From contig NZ_CP078089.1 in NCBI RefSeq assembly GCF_022701195.1, positions 2,790,001-2,854,000 of the forward strand: a stretch of 64,000 nucleotides of DNA, given 5' to 3'. Under the pieces are notes generated by a model. It worked only from the letters and a program-made list of their open reading frames with translations, had not been told where the DNA came from and did no database searches. Shown here one piece after another: positions 18,637 to 26,784 of the stretch (the first letter of the stretch is position 1; each line of letters opens with the position of its first letter). Position numbers and translations under genes: made by a program. The DNA is from Allobaculum mucilyticum (lineage in GTDB: Bacteria; Bacillota_I; Bacilli_A; Erysipelotrichales; Erysipelotrichaceae).

Positions 18637-18909
18637 ATGTGTACAAATGACACGCAGGTCCATCGCGCCTTTGCGACGCTTGGCGCTAAAGAGGGCGTCT
18701 ATGATGAGACCGCTGTTGAAATGGATCCCCATGGAGATCCAATGTATAAAGCTGCATTCGAGACGGATCAGGGAACCGTGATTCTCTGGGTCAACTCGTT
18801 TGAGTACTATGCGCTTCATGTCGGTCAGCAGGGCGAACTCTGCTGGAAAGGCGATTCTCTGATCTCCTTTGGCGATGTGATCCGCAAAAACTTCAATATG
18901 AACAATTAA
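18637..18909 (+). CDS. Small hypothetical protein
   Basis: 90 residues, no signal or membrane segment. It contains the sequence GTVILWVNSFEYYALHVGQQG, suggesting a small beta-rich fold. AAGGAGA 8 bases upstream sets the start. It lies 41 bases after rnr and is probably cotranscribed with it; smpB occupies this position in many relatives, but this protein shows no SmpB features. Family not recognised. Confidence 0.75.
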   Translation: MCTNDTQVHRAFATLGAKEGVYDETAVEMDPHGDPMYKAAFETDQGTVILWVNSFEYYALHVGQQGELCWKGDSLISFGDVIRKNFNMNN

Positions 18910-18932
18910 CAGACACAAAGTCGTCTGATTGA

Positions 18933-18967
18933 AGGACATCTGCTTATTCCGGCAGGTGTCCTTTTTT
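18933..18967 (+). terminator. Terminator after rnr unit
   Basis: AGGACATCTGC pairs with GCAGGTGTCCT, loop 7, then a T6 run. Confidence 0.9.
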
Positions 18968-19048
18968 ACATCTGGCAGAATCAGGGTTCTCAACTGCCCG
19001 GAGAATGTGCAGAATGGAAGCAGGATAGAATGGTTACCCTGACGGATT

Positions 19049-19077
19049 TTGCCAATCGTCTGTACCTCTGTCATACT
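19049..19077 (+). promoter_or_regulatory. Promoter for the secreted protease gene
   Basis: TTGCCA (19049-19054), 17-bp spacer, CATACT (19072-19077). It implies a leader of about 140 bases before the protease start; the leader shows no recognisable riboswitch. Confidence 0.5.
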
Positions 19078-19225
19078 GTAATTCTTACGTATAGATGACT
19101 GATGCTTTCTGTCGCTGCGGATGGAAAGCTGAAAAGAGACCCAAAGCGATTTGCAATCCGTCCTGTTTATAAATTCAGACAGATTCGAAAGAGCAGACCG
19201 CTTATGAAGAGAAAGGATGAAGGAT

Positions 19226-20548
19226 ATGACCATTTTGAACAGAATGCTTGCAGGCACTCTTCTTGGCGGTGCGATGGTTCTTGGATCGATCACGCCGCTG
19301 ATGGCAAAGGAAAACAGCACGGCTCTCATTCAGTCGGAACAGACGCAGGGCACGAATACAGCTGATGAAATAGACGGATTGCAGCGCTTTGAGCTGGATG
19401 AACCTGAAGAATATTCTGCAAAACAGCAGGAAGCAGAAGGGGATGGAGCGATTGATGTTGTTCCCAGAAAGGTCCTTGGCGAAGATTCCCGCACCCCTGT
19501 AAACAATCCTTCTCAAAGACCCTATTCCTCGATTGCCCGTCTGGTCATTACTTTTTCTAACGGACAGCAGTTTGCGGGAACCGGCTTCCTTGTTTCGCCC
19601 GATACGCTGCTGACTGCGGGTCATTGCATCTACGATCTGGATTACGGATTCGGCCAGGCCAGAACGATTACCGCTGTTTTTGACAACCAGACCGAAAACA
19701 ATGCGGATCATGTCTATACCGCAAAAGAAGTGTTTGTTCCTTCCGGTTACACCAATTCAGACGATGGCGATACGGATTACGATTTTGGTCTGATCCGTCT
19801 GCATGAACCGGTTGAAGACACAAGCCGGGTTGTCCGGGTCAGTACATTTGATGCCGGCATTTCCAGACAGAATCTCCTGCTTGCCGGTTTTCCGTATTCA
19901 AACAGCGTACCCGTGGAAGAGCAGAAAATGCTTGAAGCACGCGGAATGACGGATCACATCATCGGCCGGCGGACGCTGATGCATTATATTGATTCGGCAT
20001 CCGGTCAGAGCGGCTCGCCTATGCTTGATTCAAAAAACAACGTGGTTGCGATTCACACTTTTGCCAGATCCAGCGAAGAAATCAACGGCGGAACCGCAAT
20101 TGATTCTTATGTTCTTGCCTACGTTCATCAGGCTGCAAGAACACAGCCGCCAGTCTACCGGCTCTATAATCCGAATTCCGGTGAACATTTCTATACGCCC
20201 AATTATTCTGAGCTTGTTTTCCTGGTCGAAGCTGGCTGGAAAGACGAAGGTCTTGCCTGGTATTCGCAGGATGGCGGTGCCCCGATCTACCGTGTCTATA
20301 ACCCCAATGCGGGCGATCATCACTACACTTCCGATCGCAGCGAAGTGGAGTTTCTTGTAGACGCCGGCTGGCAGGATGAGGGCATCGCCTGGTATTCGGC
20401 AGATCAGAGTCAGGGCATGGAAGTTTACCGTGTCTACAATCCAAACGCGATCAGCGGAGCCCATCATTTCACAATGGATGCCAACGAGCGCGATATGCTT
20501 GTGCAGAGCGGATGGTCCGACGAGAAAACTGCTTTCTACAGCCTTTAA
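19226..20548 (+). CDS. Secreted V8/trypsin-like serine protease with C-terminal YNPN repeats
   Basis: 440 residues. A signal peptide (about 1-27, ending near PLMAKE) is followed by a Glu/Gln-rich propeptide-like stretch to about 85. The S1 (glutamyl endopeptidase type) domain has catalytic His in LTAGHC (near 132), Asp in DYDFGLIRL (near 187) and Ser in SGQSGSP (near 263). The C-terminal 130 residues are three repeats of about 43 residues, each starting YR-hydrophobic-YNPN and ending AGW-x-DE-x-x-x-AWYS; these match the repeat found on many secreted Bacillota and Actinobacteria enzymes (DUF5648-like), thought to bind cell wall or substrate. The ATG at 19226 is preferred because AAAGGA is 8 bases before it; the ATG at 19217 overlaps that site. 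Monocistronic. Confidence 0.88.
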   Translation: MTILNRMLAGTLLGGAMVLGSITPLMAKENSTALIQSEQTQGTNTADEIDGLQRFELDEPEEYSAKQQEAEGDGAIDVVPRKVLGEDSRTPVNNPSQRPYSSIARLVITFSNGQQFAGTGFLVSPDTLLTAGHCIYDLDYGFGQARTITAVFDNQTENNADHVYTAKEVFVPSGYTNSDDGDTDYDFGLIRLHEPVEDTSRVVRVSTFDAGISRQNLLLAGFPYSNSVPVEEQKMLEARGMTDHIIGRRTLMHYIDSASGQSGSPMLDSKNNVVAIHTFARSSEEINGGTAIDSYVLAYVHQAARTQPPVYRLYNPNSGEHFYTPNYSELVFLVEAGWKDEGLAWYSQDGGAPIYRVYNPNAGDHHYTSDRSEVEFLVDAGWQDEGIAWYSADQSQGMEVYRVYNPNAISGAHHFTMDANERDMLVQSGWSDEKTAFYSL

Positions 20549-20579
20549 TCCGATTTAGAGATAGCGCATGATTCATTCT

Positions 20580-20626
20580 GGCTTTCGCCCTTCCGATTGT
20601 TCATCGAGGGACGAAAGCCTTTTTTC
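20580..20626 (+). terminator. Terminator after the protease gene
   Basis: GGCTTTCG pairs with CGAAAGCC; the inner loop can pair CCCT with AGGG; T6 tail. Confidence 0.9.
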
Positions 20627-20799
20627 TGCCAATTTCTGTGAATATATGCGGATATCAACAAAAAAGAAGTACGATAAAGAATACAGACAGGATTTTGCGG
20701 CAATGCCGGATTTCTGTCGTATTGAATGAAAATAAACAGCAGACCGGCTTTTGTTACCTGCATTTGTGCAAAGAGAAGACGGCTGCTTCGAGGAATGAT

Positions 20800-22818
20800 A
20801 TGTCAGTTACATCAGCCAAAGCCATTGATGCCTTTGAGCATGGACTCGCTCTGGTCCGCAGGATCGACTCGATCGTTCCGGATTTTGCCAGAGAAATCGG
20901 CCAGAGTCTGGAAGTGCAGTACCGGATCGAAATTCTCTCGTTTCTGATCTACCTCTCAGAAACGGCTGGCCAGTTCAGCTCAAAACGCGCACAGGCAATT
21001 AATGAAACACTTGGACTGTCCTACACTGCAGCCCAGTACCGGGAACTCTCCAGACGTCTGCGTCTGCATTCTACCGATTTCAGCAGCCTTGTCCCCGTTG
21101 TTCTGAAAGCTGCCGCTGCAGCCGGAGAAAAAAGCGGGCAGGGCAAAGCATTTGAATCCGATCTGATTACCGTTTTCAATGTCATCGGAACAGAGATCTG
21201 GCAGGCATCCGGCAGAAATTCGCTGGAAGAACTCGATCTGCAGATCTACATTCTGTTTCTGGAAAACTGGGCCTTCCGTACAGGCAGAGACACAATGGAA
21301 AGCGTCGACGATCTGATTGGATCTCTCGACGTCCACAGCGCACTTCATACACATGAAGCGCCGGATTCATCCAAAGATAAAGTTGATGCCGCTCCATCTG
21401 CCGGTTCAAAAGCCGGAAAAAGCAGCACAAGAAAGAAAGCCGAAAAAGATACCCGCAAAGCCGATGAGCAGGATGAAGAACCGCCCAAAGCCCGTCCGCT
21501 TGAAGAACTCATGGACGAGCTCAATGCGCTCACAGGCCTGGAGTCGGTCAAAGAGGATGTCCGTTCGCTGATCAATCTGCTCAAAATCCGGCAGATCCGC
21601 CGTGAACGCTCCATGAAAGAAATGCCTGTATCGATGCATCTGGTCTTTACCGGCAATCCGGGAACAGGCAAGACAACTGTCGCGCGTCTGCTCGCGGAGA
21701 TTTACCATTCGCTGGGCGCATTAAGCAAAGGTCAGCTTGTGGAAGTAGACCGCTCGGAACTGGTTGGCGGCTATGTCGGCCAGACGGCGATCAAGACGCA
21801 GGAAGTCATCGACTCTGCGCTTGGCGGCGTACTGTTTATCGATGAAGCCTACTCGCTTGCGGCCGGAAAAGACAAAAGCGACTTTGGCCGGGAAGCGATC
21901 GATACGCTGCTTGTTGAAATGGAAAACCACAGAGACGATCTGGCGGTTATCGTTGCCGGCTATCCGGAACCGATGAAAGAATTCCTTTCGTCCAATCCGG
22001 GCCTTAAATCCCGTTTTAACAAATACATTGAATTTCCCGACTATACGCCAGAAGAGCTGTTCGCCATTCTGGAAAGCTTTGCCAGAAAAAACGGCTACCG
22101 CCTCTCCAAAGGTGCAGCCGCTGCAGCTAGATCCCAGTTTGAAGTTCTCTATGCAAACCGCGATGAAGATTTTGCGAACGGAAGAACCGTACGCAATATC
22201 TTTGAAAAAGCCGTTGTTGCCCAGGCAAACCGGCTCGTTAAGCTCGACAGTCTTACAAATGAGCAGCTTGAGCTGATCGAAGCCTCTGATCTTGGCTTCA
22301 TTCTGGGGAATGATTCTGAAGATGAATCAGACAGCCAGGAACAGACAGATGAAACAGCTTCTCAGACAGAGTCTTCTGATGCAGGAACAGAAAGTGAAAC
22401 ACCGGAATCTGAACAGCCAGTGTCTGAACATTCCGAACAGCCGGAACAAACTGAAACAGATCCGCATGCTGAACAGGATACAGAAGAAAATCTGAACGGT
22501 GCGGATGAACCGGAAAAGAAATCGTATCCGATCGTTCCTGCTGAACAGGAATCAGCCCCTGAAACAGAAAATGCAGAAGAAACAGCAGCTGATTCACCTG
22601 AACAGGAAACAGCTGAAGAAATTGAAATTCTTGATCCGATTACTGATGAACCGGATCTTACCCGTGTTTTTGATTTAGACCATTTTGATGAACAGGCAGA
22701 CCCATCTCTGCTTGCGCGGATGCTGGTGGAACAGGCCGGCCGCCGCTTTGATCTTGAGCAGGAACTTCGCACCCATCAGGCGACAGATTCTGCCTCGTTG
22801 GACAAGGAGGAAAACTGA
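20800..22818 (+). CDS. AAA+ ATPase, CbbX/SpoVK-like, with acidic tail
   Basis: 672 residues from the ATG that follows GAGGAAT. An N-terminal helical domain (1-200) and a Lys-rich linker precede one AAA+ module of the CbbX/SpoVK clade (about 232-500). Walker A is GNPGTGKTT (near 284), Walker B is GGVLFIDEAYSL (near 342), sensor and arginine-finger region is GLKSRFNKYIEF (near 400). Residues 503-613 are Glu/Ser/Thr/Pro/Gln-rich and low-complexity, followed by a short conserved-looking end LTRVFDLDHFDEQADPSLL. CbbX-type proteins remodel protein complexes as hexameric rings. The next gene starts one base after the stop and has a strong ribosome site, so the two are a functional pair. The client is unknown, and no sporulation or Rubisco genes are nearby. 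Confidence 0.85.
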   Translation: MSVTSAKAIDAFEHGLALVRRIDSIVPDFAREIGQSLEVQYRIEILSFLIYLSETAGQFSSKRAQAINETLGLSYTAAQYRELSRRLRLHSTDFSSLVPVVLKAAAAAGEKSGQGKAFESDLITVFNVIGTEIWQASGRNSLEELDLQIYILFLENWAFRTGRDTMESVDDLIGSLDVHSALHTHEAPDSSKDKVDAAPSAGSKAGKSSTRKKAEKDTRKADEQDEEPPKARPLEELMDELNALTGLESVKEDVRSLINLLKIRQIRRERSMKEMPVSMHLVFTGNPGTGKTTVARLLAEIYHSLGALSKGQLVEVDRSELVGGYVGQTAIKTQEVIDSALGGVLFIDEAYSLAAGKDKSDFGREAIDTLLVEMENHRDDLAVIVAGYPEPMKEFLSSNPGLKSRFNKYIEFPDYTPEELFAILESFARKNGYRLSKGAAAAARSQFEVLYANRDEDFANGRTVRNIFEKAVVAQANRLVKLDSLTNEQLELIEASDLGFILGNDSEDESDSQEQTDETASQTESSDAGTESETPESEQPVSEHSEQPEQTETDPHAEQDTEENLNGADEPEKKSYPIVPAEQESAPETENAEETAADSPEQETAEEIEILDPITDEPDLTRVFDLDHFDEQADPSLLARMLVEQAGRRFDLEQELRTHQATDSASLDKEEN

Positions 22819-22819
22819 C

Positions 22820-23236
22820 ATGATTGACAGAAAACAGCGCCGCCAGCTCAGCCGCTTTGAAGAAGTCAGCTCTCTGCTCTGCAAAGATCTGTCCTGGTAT
22901 GTTGTCTATGAATCGCTTTTAAAAGCGTCCGAAGCTCTGCATGTACCAGCAGATGCAGATCTGCCGGAAAACAAGCGCCGGCTTTATCATCTGGCGGCCA
23001 GCATGGAGCTTTGTTCCATGCTTGAAAACCATGTATTCTGCGGTCAGAAAGTTGAGATCACCCGGAATTTCTATGATGAGGCAATGACATACTTTGCCAT
23101 GAATGTTCCAGGCGTTCCGACCTATAAGCTGAGCGGCTATCTCAACTACCTGGAAAGCTGGTCTCTGGCAGCCGGAGACTGGAAAAAGAGCAGACCGTGT
23201 CCATTTGATTCCATGGAAATTGCGATCACACGCTGA
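22820..23236 (+). CDS. Hypothetical partner of the AAA+ ATPase
   Basis: 138 residues, predicted all-helical and cytoplasmic, with conserved-looking aromatic positions (DLSWYVVYESLLKASEAL; YFAMNVPGVPTYKLSGYLNYLESW). AAGGAGG 9 bases upstream overlaps the end of the ATPase gene; stop and start are one base apart, indicating translational coupling. It is closed by a strong terminator. A client, adaptor or regulator of the ATPase is the natural inference. Family not recognised. Confidence 0.75.
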   Translation: MIDRKQRRQLSRFEEVSSLLCKDLSWYVVYESLLKASEALHVPADADLPENKRRLYHLAASMELCSMLENHVFCGQKVEITRNFYDEAMTYFAMNVPGVPTYKLSGYLNYLESWSLAAGDWKKSRPCPFDSMEIAITR

Positions 23237-23251
23237 ACACTCTGAAATTAC

Positions 23252-23283
23252 GGCCTGACTGGAAAACCAGTCAGGTCTTTTTT
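23252..23283 (+). terminator. Terminator after the AAA+ pair
   Basis: CCTGACTGG / CCAGTCAGG perfect stem with AAAA loop, then a T6 run. Confidence 0.9.
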
Positions 23284-23560
23284 CTGCTCAGCCTGCAATT
23301 TCCTAGATCAAGACAGACATAGCCGGAATTATGCCAATAGAAAAGGCAACCTTTTTCTTTGCAGAAAATGAACGCAATCAGATGAAATCTGTATCTGTAA
23401 GGATCAGAAAATACCGGAGAATGATAAAAAGACGGCCTTTTTTCCTGATGAAATTGCCTTTGAAAATCAGAGATCATAACAGAAACATTCCCCGTTTTTT
23501 CCTGGAAACTGGTCAAAAACGACCTGTTCGGTAGTCAAAGCGGCCTGAATGGAAACAGGT

Positions 23561-23589
23561 TTGAAACCGTCGATGAAAACCCTTACAAT
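23561..23589 (+). promoter_or_regulatory. Promoter of the leader-ankyrin-EF-G-like unit
   Basis: TTGAAA (23561-23566), 17-bp spacer, TACAAT (23584-23589). It would start transcription near 23596, just before a strong ribosome site (AAAGGGGTGG, 23605-23613). Confidence 0.65.
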
Positions 23590-23618
23590 GAACTCACTTG
23601 TTGAAAGGGGTGGTTTTC

Positions 23619-23705
23619 ATGAAGAGCAATGTCAGCAGAGATGTATTCACAGCAATCATGAACAACGGGACCCTTTTCCGTATGCGGTCGGTGCAGAACC
23701 TTTAA
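23619..23705 (+). CDS. Possible 28-residue leader peptide
   Basis: ATG 23619 to TAA 23705 encodes 28 residues (starts MKSNVSRDVFTAIMN). It is preceded by one of the better ribosome sites in the window (AAAGGGGTGG, 5 bases away) and begins about 23 bases after the predicted transcription start. The next gene starts 62 bases later with its own AAGGAGG. No codon run of a single amino acid is present, so classical amino-acid attenuation is not obvious. It may be a leader peptide or a small protein; chance cannot be excluded. Confidence 0.4.
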   Translation: MKSNVSRDVFTAIMNNGTLFRMRSVQNL

Positions 23706-23767
23706 GGCGTAAAACTTTAATGGACTGGACCGGCTTTTTGATACCCGATTTTAAGGAGGAATACACA

Positions 23768-24442
23768 ATGGAACCAAAATTCAACAAAGTGTTCTGGGAT
23801 GCATGCGCAAACGGCGATTTCTCGATGGCCGCAAGCCAGATCGCAACTGGAGCTGACGTAAACTATGCAAACGGCGACGGACGTACCGCTCTGATGCGCG
23901 CCGCAAAACGCAACCGCAAAGACATCGTTCAGATGCTCATCGACAACGGAGCTGATGTAAACGCAGCTGACAACTATGGAAAAACAGCTCTGATGGGCGC
24001 TGCTAAAAAAGGCAACCGCACGATCTGCAAAGCGCTGATCGAGGCTGGCGCCGACGTCAATGCCAAAGACGACAACGGACGTACCGCTCTGATGCGTGCC
24101 GCTCTCCTTGGTCAGGACCGCTGCATTCAGGTTCTGCTCGATGCCGGTGCAGACATCAACGCACAGGATGAAGTCGGACGTACCGCTCTGATGGAAGCCT
24201 GCATCGCCTTCAAACGCGACACCATCAACATGCTCCTTGATCGCAACGCCGATGTTAACCTGTTCGACAACAACGGCTGCACCGCACTCATGCGTGCTGC
24301 ATACGGCGGATACCCGTCTCTGGTTGAAAAGCTCCTCGTCTATGGCGCAGACAAGGATCTGACCGACAAACAGGGAAACAAAGCACTGGATTATGTAAGA
24401 GAACACTGCAGAGCTCAGCTCGAACCGATGCTCAGCATCTGA
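23768..24442 (+). CDS. Ankyrin-repeat protein
   Basis: 224 residues composed almost entirely of six ankyrin repeats of about 33 residues, with the repeated core GRTALMRAA and A-D-(V/I)-N-A at each turn. No signal peptide or membrane segment, so probably a cytoplasmic protein-binding module. AAGGAGG 8 bases before ATG fixes the start; the upstream open stretch is not coding in style. It is followed 21 bases later by the EF-G-like gene and shares its promoter, so the EF-G-like protein is its most likely functional partner. Confidence 0.9.
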   Translation: MEPKFNKVFWDACANGDFSMAASQIATGADVNYANGDGRTALMRAAKRNRKDIVQMLIDNGADVNAADNYGKTALMGAAKKGNRTICKALIEAGADVNAKDDNGRTALMRAALLGQDRCIQVLLDAGADINAQDEVGRTALMEACIAFKRDTINMLLDRNADVNLFDNNGCTALMRAAYGGYPSLVEKLLVYGADKDLTDKQGNKALDYVREHCRAQLEPMLSI

Positions 24443-24463
24443 CAGGAAAGGAAAAAATAATTT

Positions 24464-26536
24464 ATGAGAGACTATAAGAGCAGCGAAGTACGCAACGTCA
24501 GCGTCGTGGGCCATTCCGGCGCCGGCAAAACATCCGTTCTGGAAGCCATGCTTTACTACACGGATGCAACAGAACGTTTCGGAAAGACAACAGAAGGCAG
24601 CTCGCTGATTGATTTCGACGCTGAAGAAATCAAACGCGGCATCTCCATCTACACCTCGATCGTTCCGATCGAATGGGAAGACTGCAAGATTAACTTCATC
24701 GACACTCCGGGTTACCTCGATTTCACAGGTGAAAAAGAAGCCGGTTTCGCAGCAGGCGATAACGTCCTGATCGTTGTCAACGCCAAAGATCCTCTCGAAC
24801 CAGGTACAAAACTCGCGTTCAAAGAAGCTTCCGCTTCCAAAAAACCGACCATTTTCTTCATCAACCATCTCGACGAAGAGAATACCTCTTTCGACGACGC
24901 GTATTCGCAGCTCCATGAAGCCTTCGGAAAATCCGTTATTCCATTCGAAGTACCAATCATCGAAAACGGACAGTACGTTGGTACAGTCAATATCCTGAAA
25001 AACAAAGCCTGGTATCATCATGGCCCGAAAGCTTCCGACTCCGTTGCTCAGCCGATTCCGGAAAGCATGGCAGATGAAGTCGCTATGTATAAAGATCAGA
25101 TCGCAGAAGCAGTCGCCATGGGCGATGACGAACTGATGGAAAAATTCTTCTCCGGCGAAGAATTCACAGATGCTGAACTGACTCGCGGTGTGCGCATCGG
25201 CGTCCGTTCCGGTGAAATCATTCCTGTATTCTCCGGATCCGCTGTTGAATCCCGCGGTATCGGCCGTCTGATGGATCTGATCGTTACCTACTTCCCGGCA
25301 TATTCCGAAAAGGGTGTCATCACTCTTGAAACACCGGAAGGCGAACCTGTTGAACTGCTGACCACTGAAGATGAAGTCATGACCGCTCAGGTCTTCAAGA
25401 CCATCATGGACCCGTTCGTAGGCCGCATTTCCTACATCAAAGTCCTCTCCGGAACCCTCTCTTCCGACTCCCAGGTTATTAACGGCAACACTGGCAAACC
25501 GGAAAAACTCGGCGCGCTGTTCACAATCAAAGGCCGTTATCAGACTGCAGCCGGAAAACTGTTCACAGGCGATATCGGGGCCATCTCCAAACTTCAGAAC
25601 ACGAAGACAAACGATACCCTCTGTGCTAAAGGTACCCGCCTGATCAACAAGCCGATCGTCTTTACCGAAGCGCTCTATGGCCAGGCTGTTACACCGAAAA
25701 CAAAGAACGACGAAGACCGTCTGTCCACTGGTCTGAACCGTATCGTTGAAGAAGATCCGACATTCCGCGTTGAGAACAACCCGGAAACCCGCGAGACCGT
25801 TATCTATGGTCTTGGCGACCAGCACCTTGATGTCATCGTCAACAAGCTGAAATCCAAATTCAAAGCCGACGTTAACCTGGCTGATCCGAAGGTTACATAC
25901 CGTGAGACCATCACTAAGACTGCAGTCGGTGAAGGCCGTCATAAAAAACAGTCCGGCGGTCACGGCCAGTTCGGTCATGTATTCGTTGAATTCGCACCAA
26001 ACCCGGATGAAGAAGAACTCGTCTTCGACGAAAAAGTATTCGGCGGTGCCGTTCCGAAACAGTACTTCCCAGCTGTTGAAACCGGTCTGCGCGAAAACGC
26101 AGTCAATGGTCCGCTGGCAGGCTATAAGATGGTTAACCTGAAGACGACTCTGCTCGATGGCAAATACCACGATGTTGACTCGTCTGAAATGGCCTTCAAA
26201 CTTGCTGCGCGTCTTGCCTACAAAGATGCAATGACCAAGTGCCATCCAATCCTGCTTGAACCGATCATGAACCTGACCGTCCGCGTACCGGATGAATACA
26301 CAGGTACAATTATCGGCGATCTGAACAAACGCCGCGGCGCCATCCTTGGCATGGAACCAGAAGGCGACGAACAGGTCATCTCCGCTCAGGTTCCGATGAT
26401 GGAACTCTCCAAATACGCGATCGACCTGCGTTCGATGGCTCAGGGTCTTGGAAGCTATACCATTTCCATGGACCGCTATGATCCGGTTCCTGACAATATC
26501 GCTCAGCGCATCATTGCTCAGGCTGCTCAGGACTAA
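24464..26536 (+). CDS. Elongation factor G paralogue (EF-G2-like GTPase)
   Basis: 690 residues with full EF-G architecture. G1 is GHSGAGKTS (near 16), G2 region RGISI, G3 DTPGYLDF, but G4 reads NHLD instead of NKxD. Domain IV keeps SGGHGQFGHVFVEF and KYHDVDSSEMAFK, the parts that contact the decoding site and tRNA, so ribosome binding is plausible. It belongs with the EF-G paralogues that start GHSGAGKTS rather than AHIDAGKTT, not with the main translocase, and lacks the rpsL-rpsG-tuf context of true fusA. Possible roles are a back-translocase, recycling or stress factor, or drug-target protection; none is shown by the sequence. Ribosome site AGGAAAGGAA precedes ATG. Confidence 0.87.
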   Translation: MRDYKSSEVRNVSVVGHSGAGKTSVLEAMLYYTDATERFGKTTEGSSLIDFDAEEIKRGISIYTSIVPIEWEDCKINFIDTPGYLDFTGEKEAGFAAGDNVLIVVNAKDPLEPGTKLAFKEASASKKPTIFFINHLDEENTSFDDAYSQLHEAFGKSVIPFEVPIIENGQYVGTVNILKNKAWYHHGPKASDSVAQPIPESMADEVAMYKDQIAEAVAMGDDELMEKFFSGEEFTDAELTRGVRIGVRSGEIIPVFSGSAVESRGIGRLMDLIVTYFPAYSEKGVITLETPEGEPVELLTTEDEVMTAQVFKTIMDPFVGRISYIKVLSGTLSSDSQVINGNTGKPEKLGALFTIKGRYQTAAGKLFTGDIGAISKLQNTKTNDTLCAKGTRLINKPIVFTEALYGQAVTPKTKNDEDRLSTGLNRIVEEDPTFRVENNPETRETVIYGLGDQHLDVIVNKLKSKFKADVNLADPKVTYRETITKTAVGEGRHKKQSGGHGQFGHVFVEFAPNPDEEELVFDEKVFGGAVPKQYFPAVETGLRENAVNGPLAGYKMVNLKTTLLDGKYHDVDSSEMAFKLAARLAYKDAMTKCHPILLEPIMNLTVRVPDEYTGTIIGDLNKRRGAILGMEPEGDEQVISAQVPMMELSKYAIDLRSMAQGLGSYTISMDRYDPVPDNIAQRIIAQAAQD

Positions 26537-26561
26537 GCATCCCAGAACACTTATACAAATC

Positions 26562-26602
26562 CAGGAGGAACAGAGTTAGAAGACCCTGCTCCTCCTTTTC
26601 TG
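26562..26602 (+). terminator. Terminator after the EF-G-like gene
   Basis: AGGAGGA with TCCTCCT plus inner CAG/CTG pairing, then TTTTCTG. Confidence 0.8.
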
Positions 26603-26784
26603 TTCCGGAAACTATCAGCGATGCACTGATCGCACTGTACATAAAGAAGACCATGAAACATCTATCACTTATGCGATTTCTGAACAGAAGTGAAGAACCT
26701 CAACAGTCAGAAATGCCCGGGAGAGCCAAAAGTGAAAACCAGTTCGCTACAATGAGAAAACAGCTGAAGAGGAGGGAATAAAGT

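Noticed and set aside
23284-23560. Small ORFs between the AAA+ pair and the ankyrin operon promoter
   Set aside because: Short frames only, none with a ribosome site; the stretch looks non-coding.
23717-26245. Minus-strand open frame of 842 codons opposite the ankyrin and EF-G-like genes
   Set aside because: Spans two conserved plus-strand genes and their spacer, with atypical Phe/Cys-rich composition; a shadow frame.
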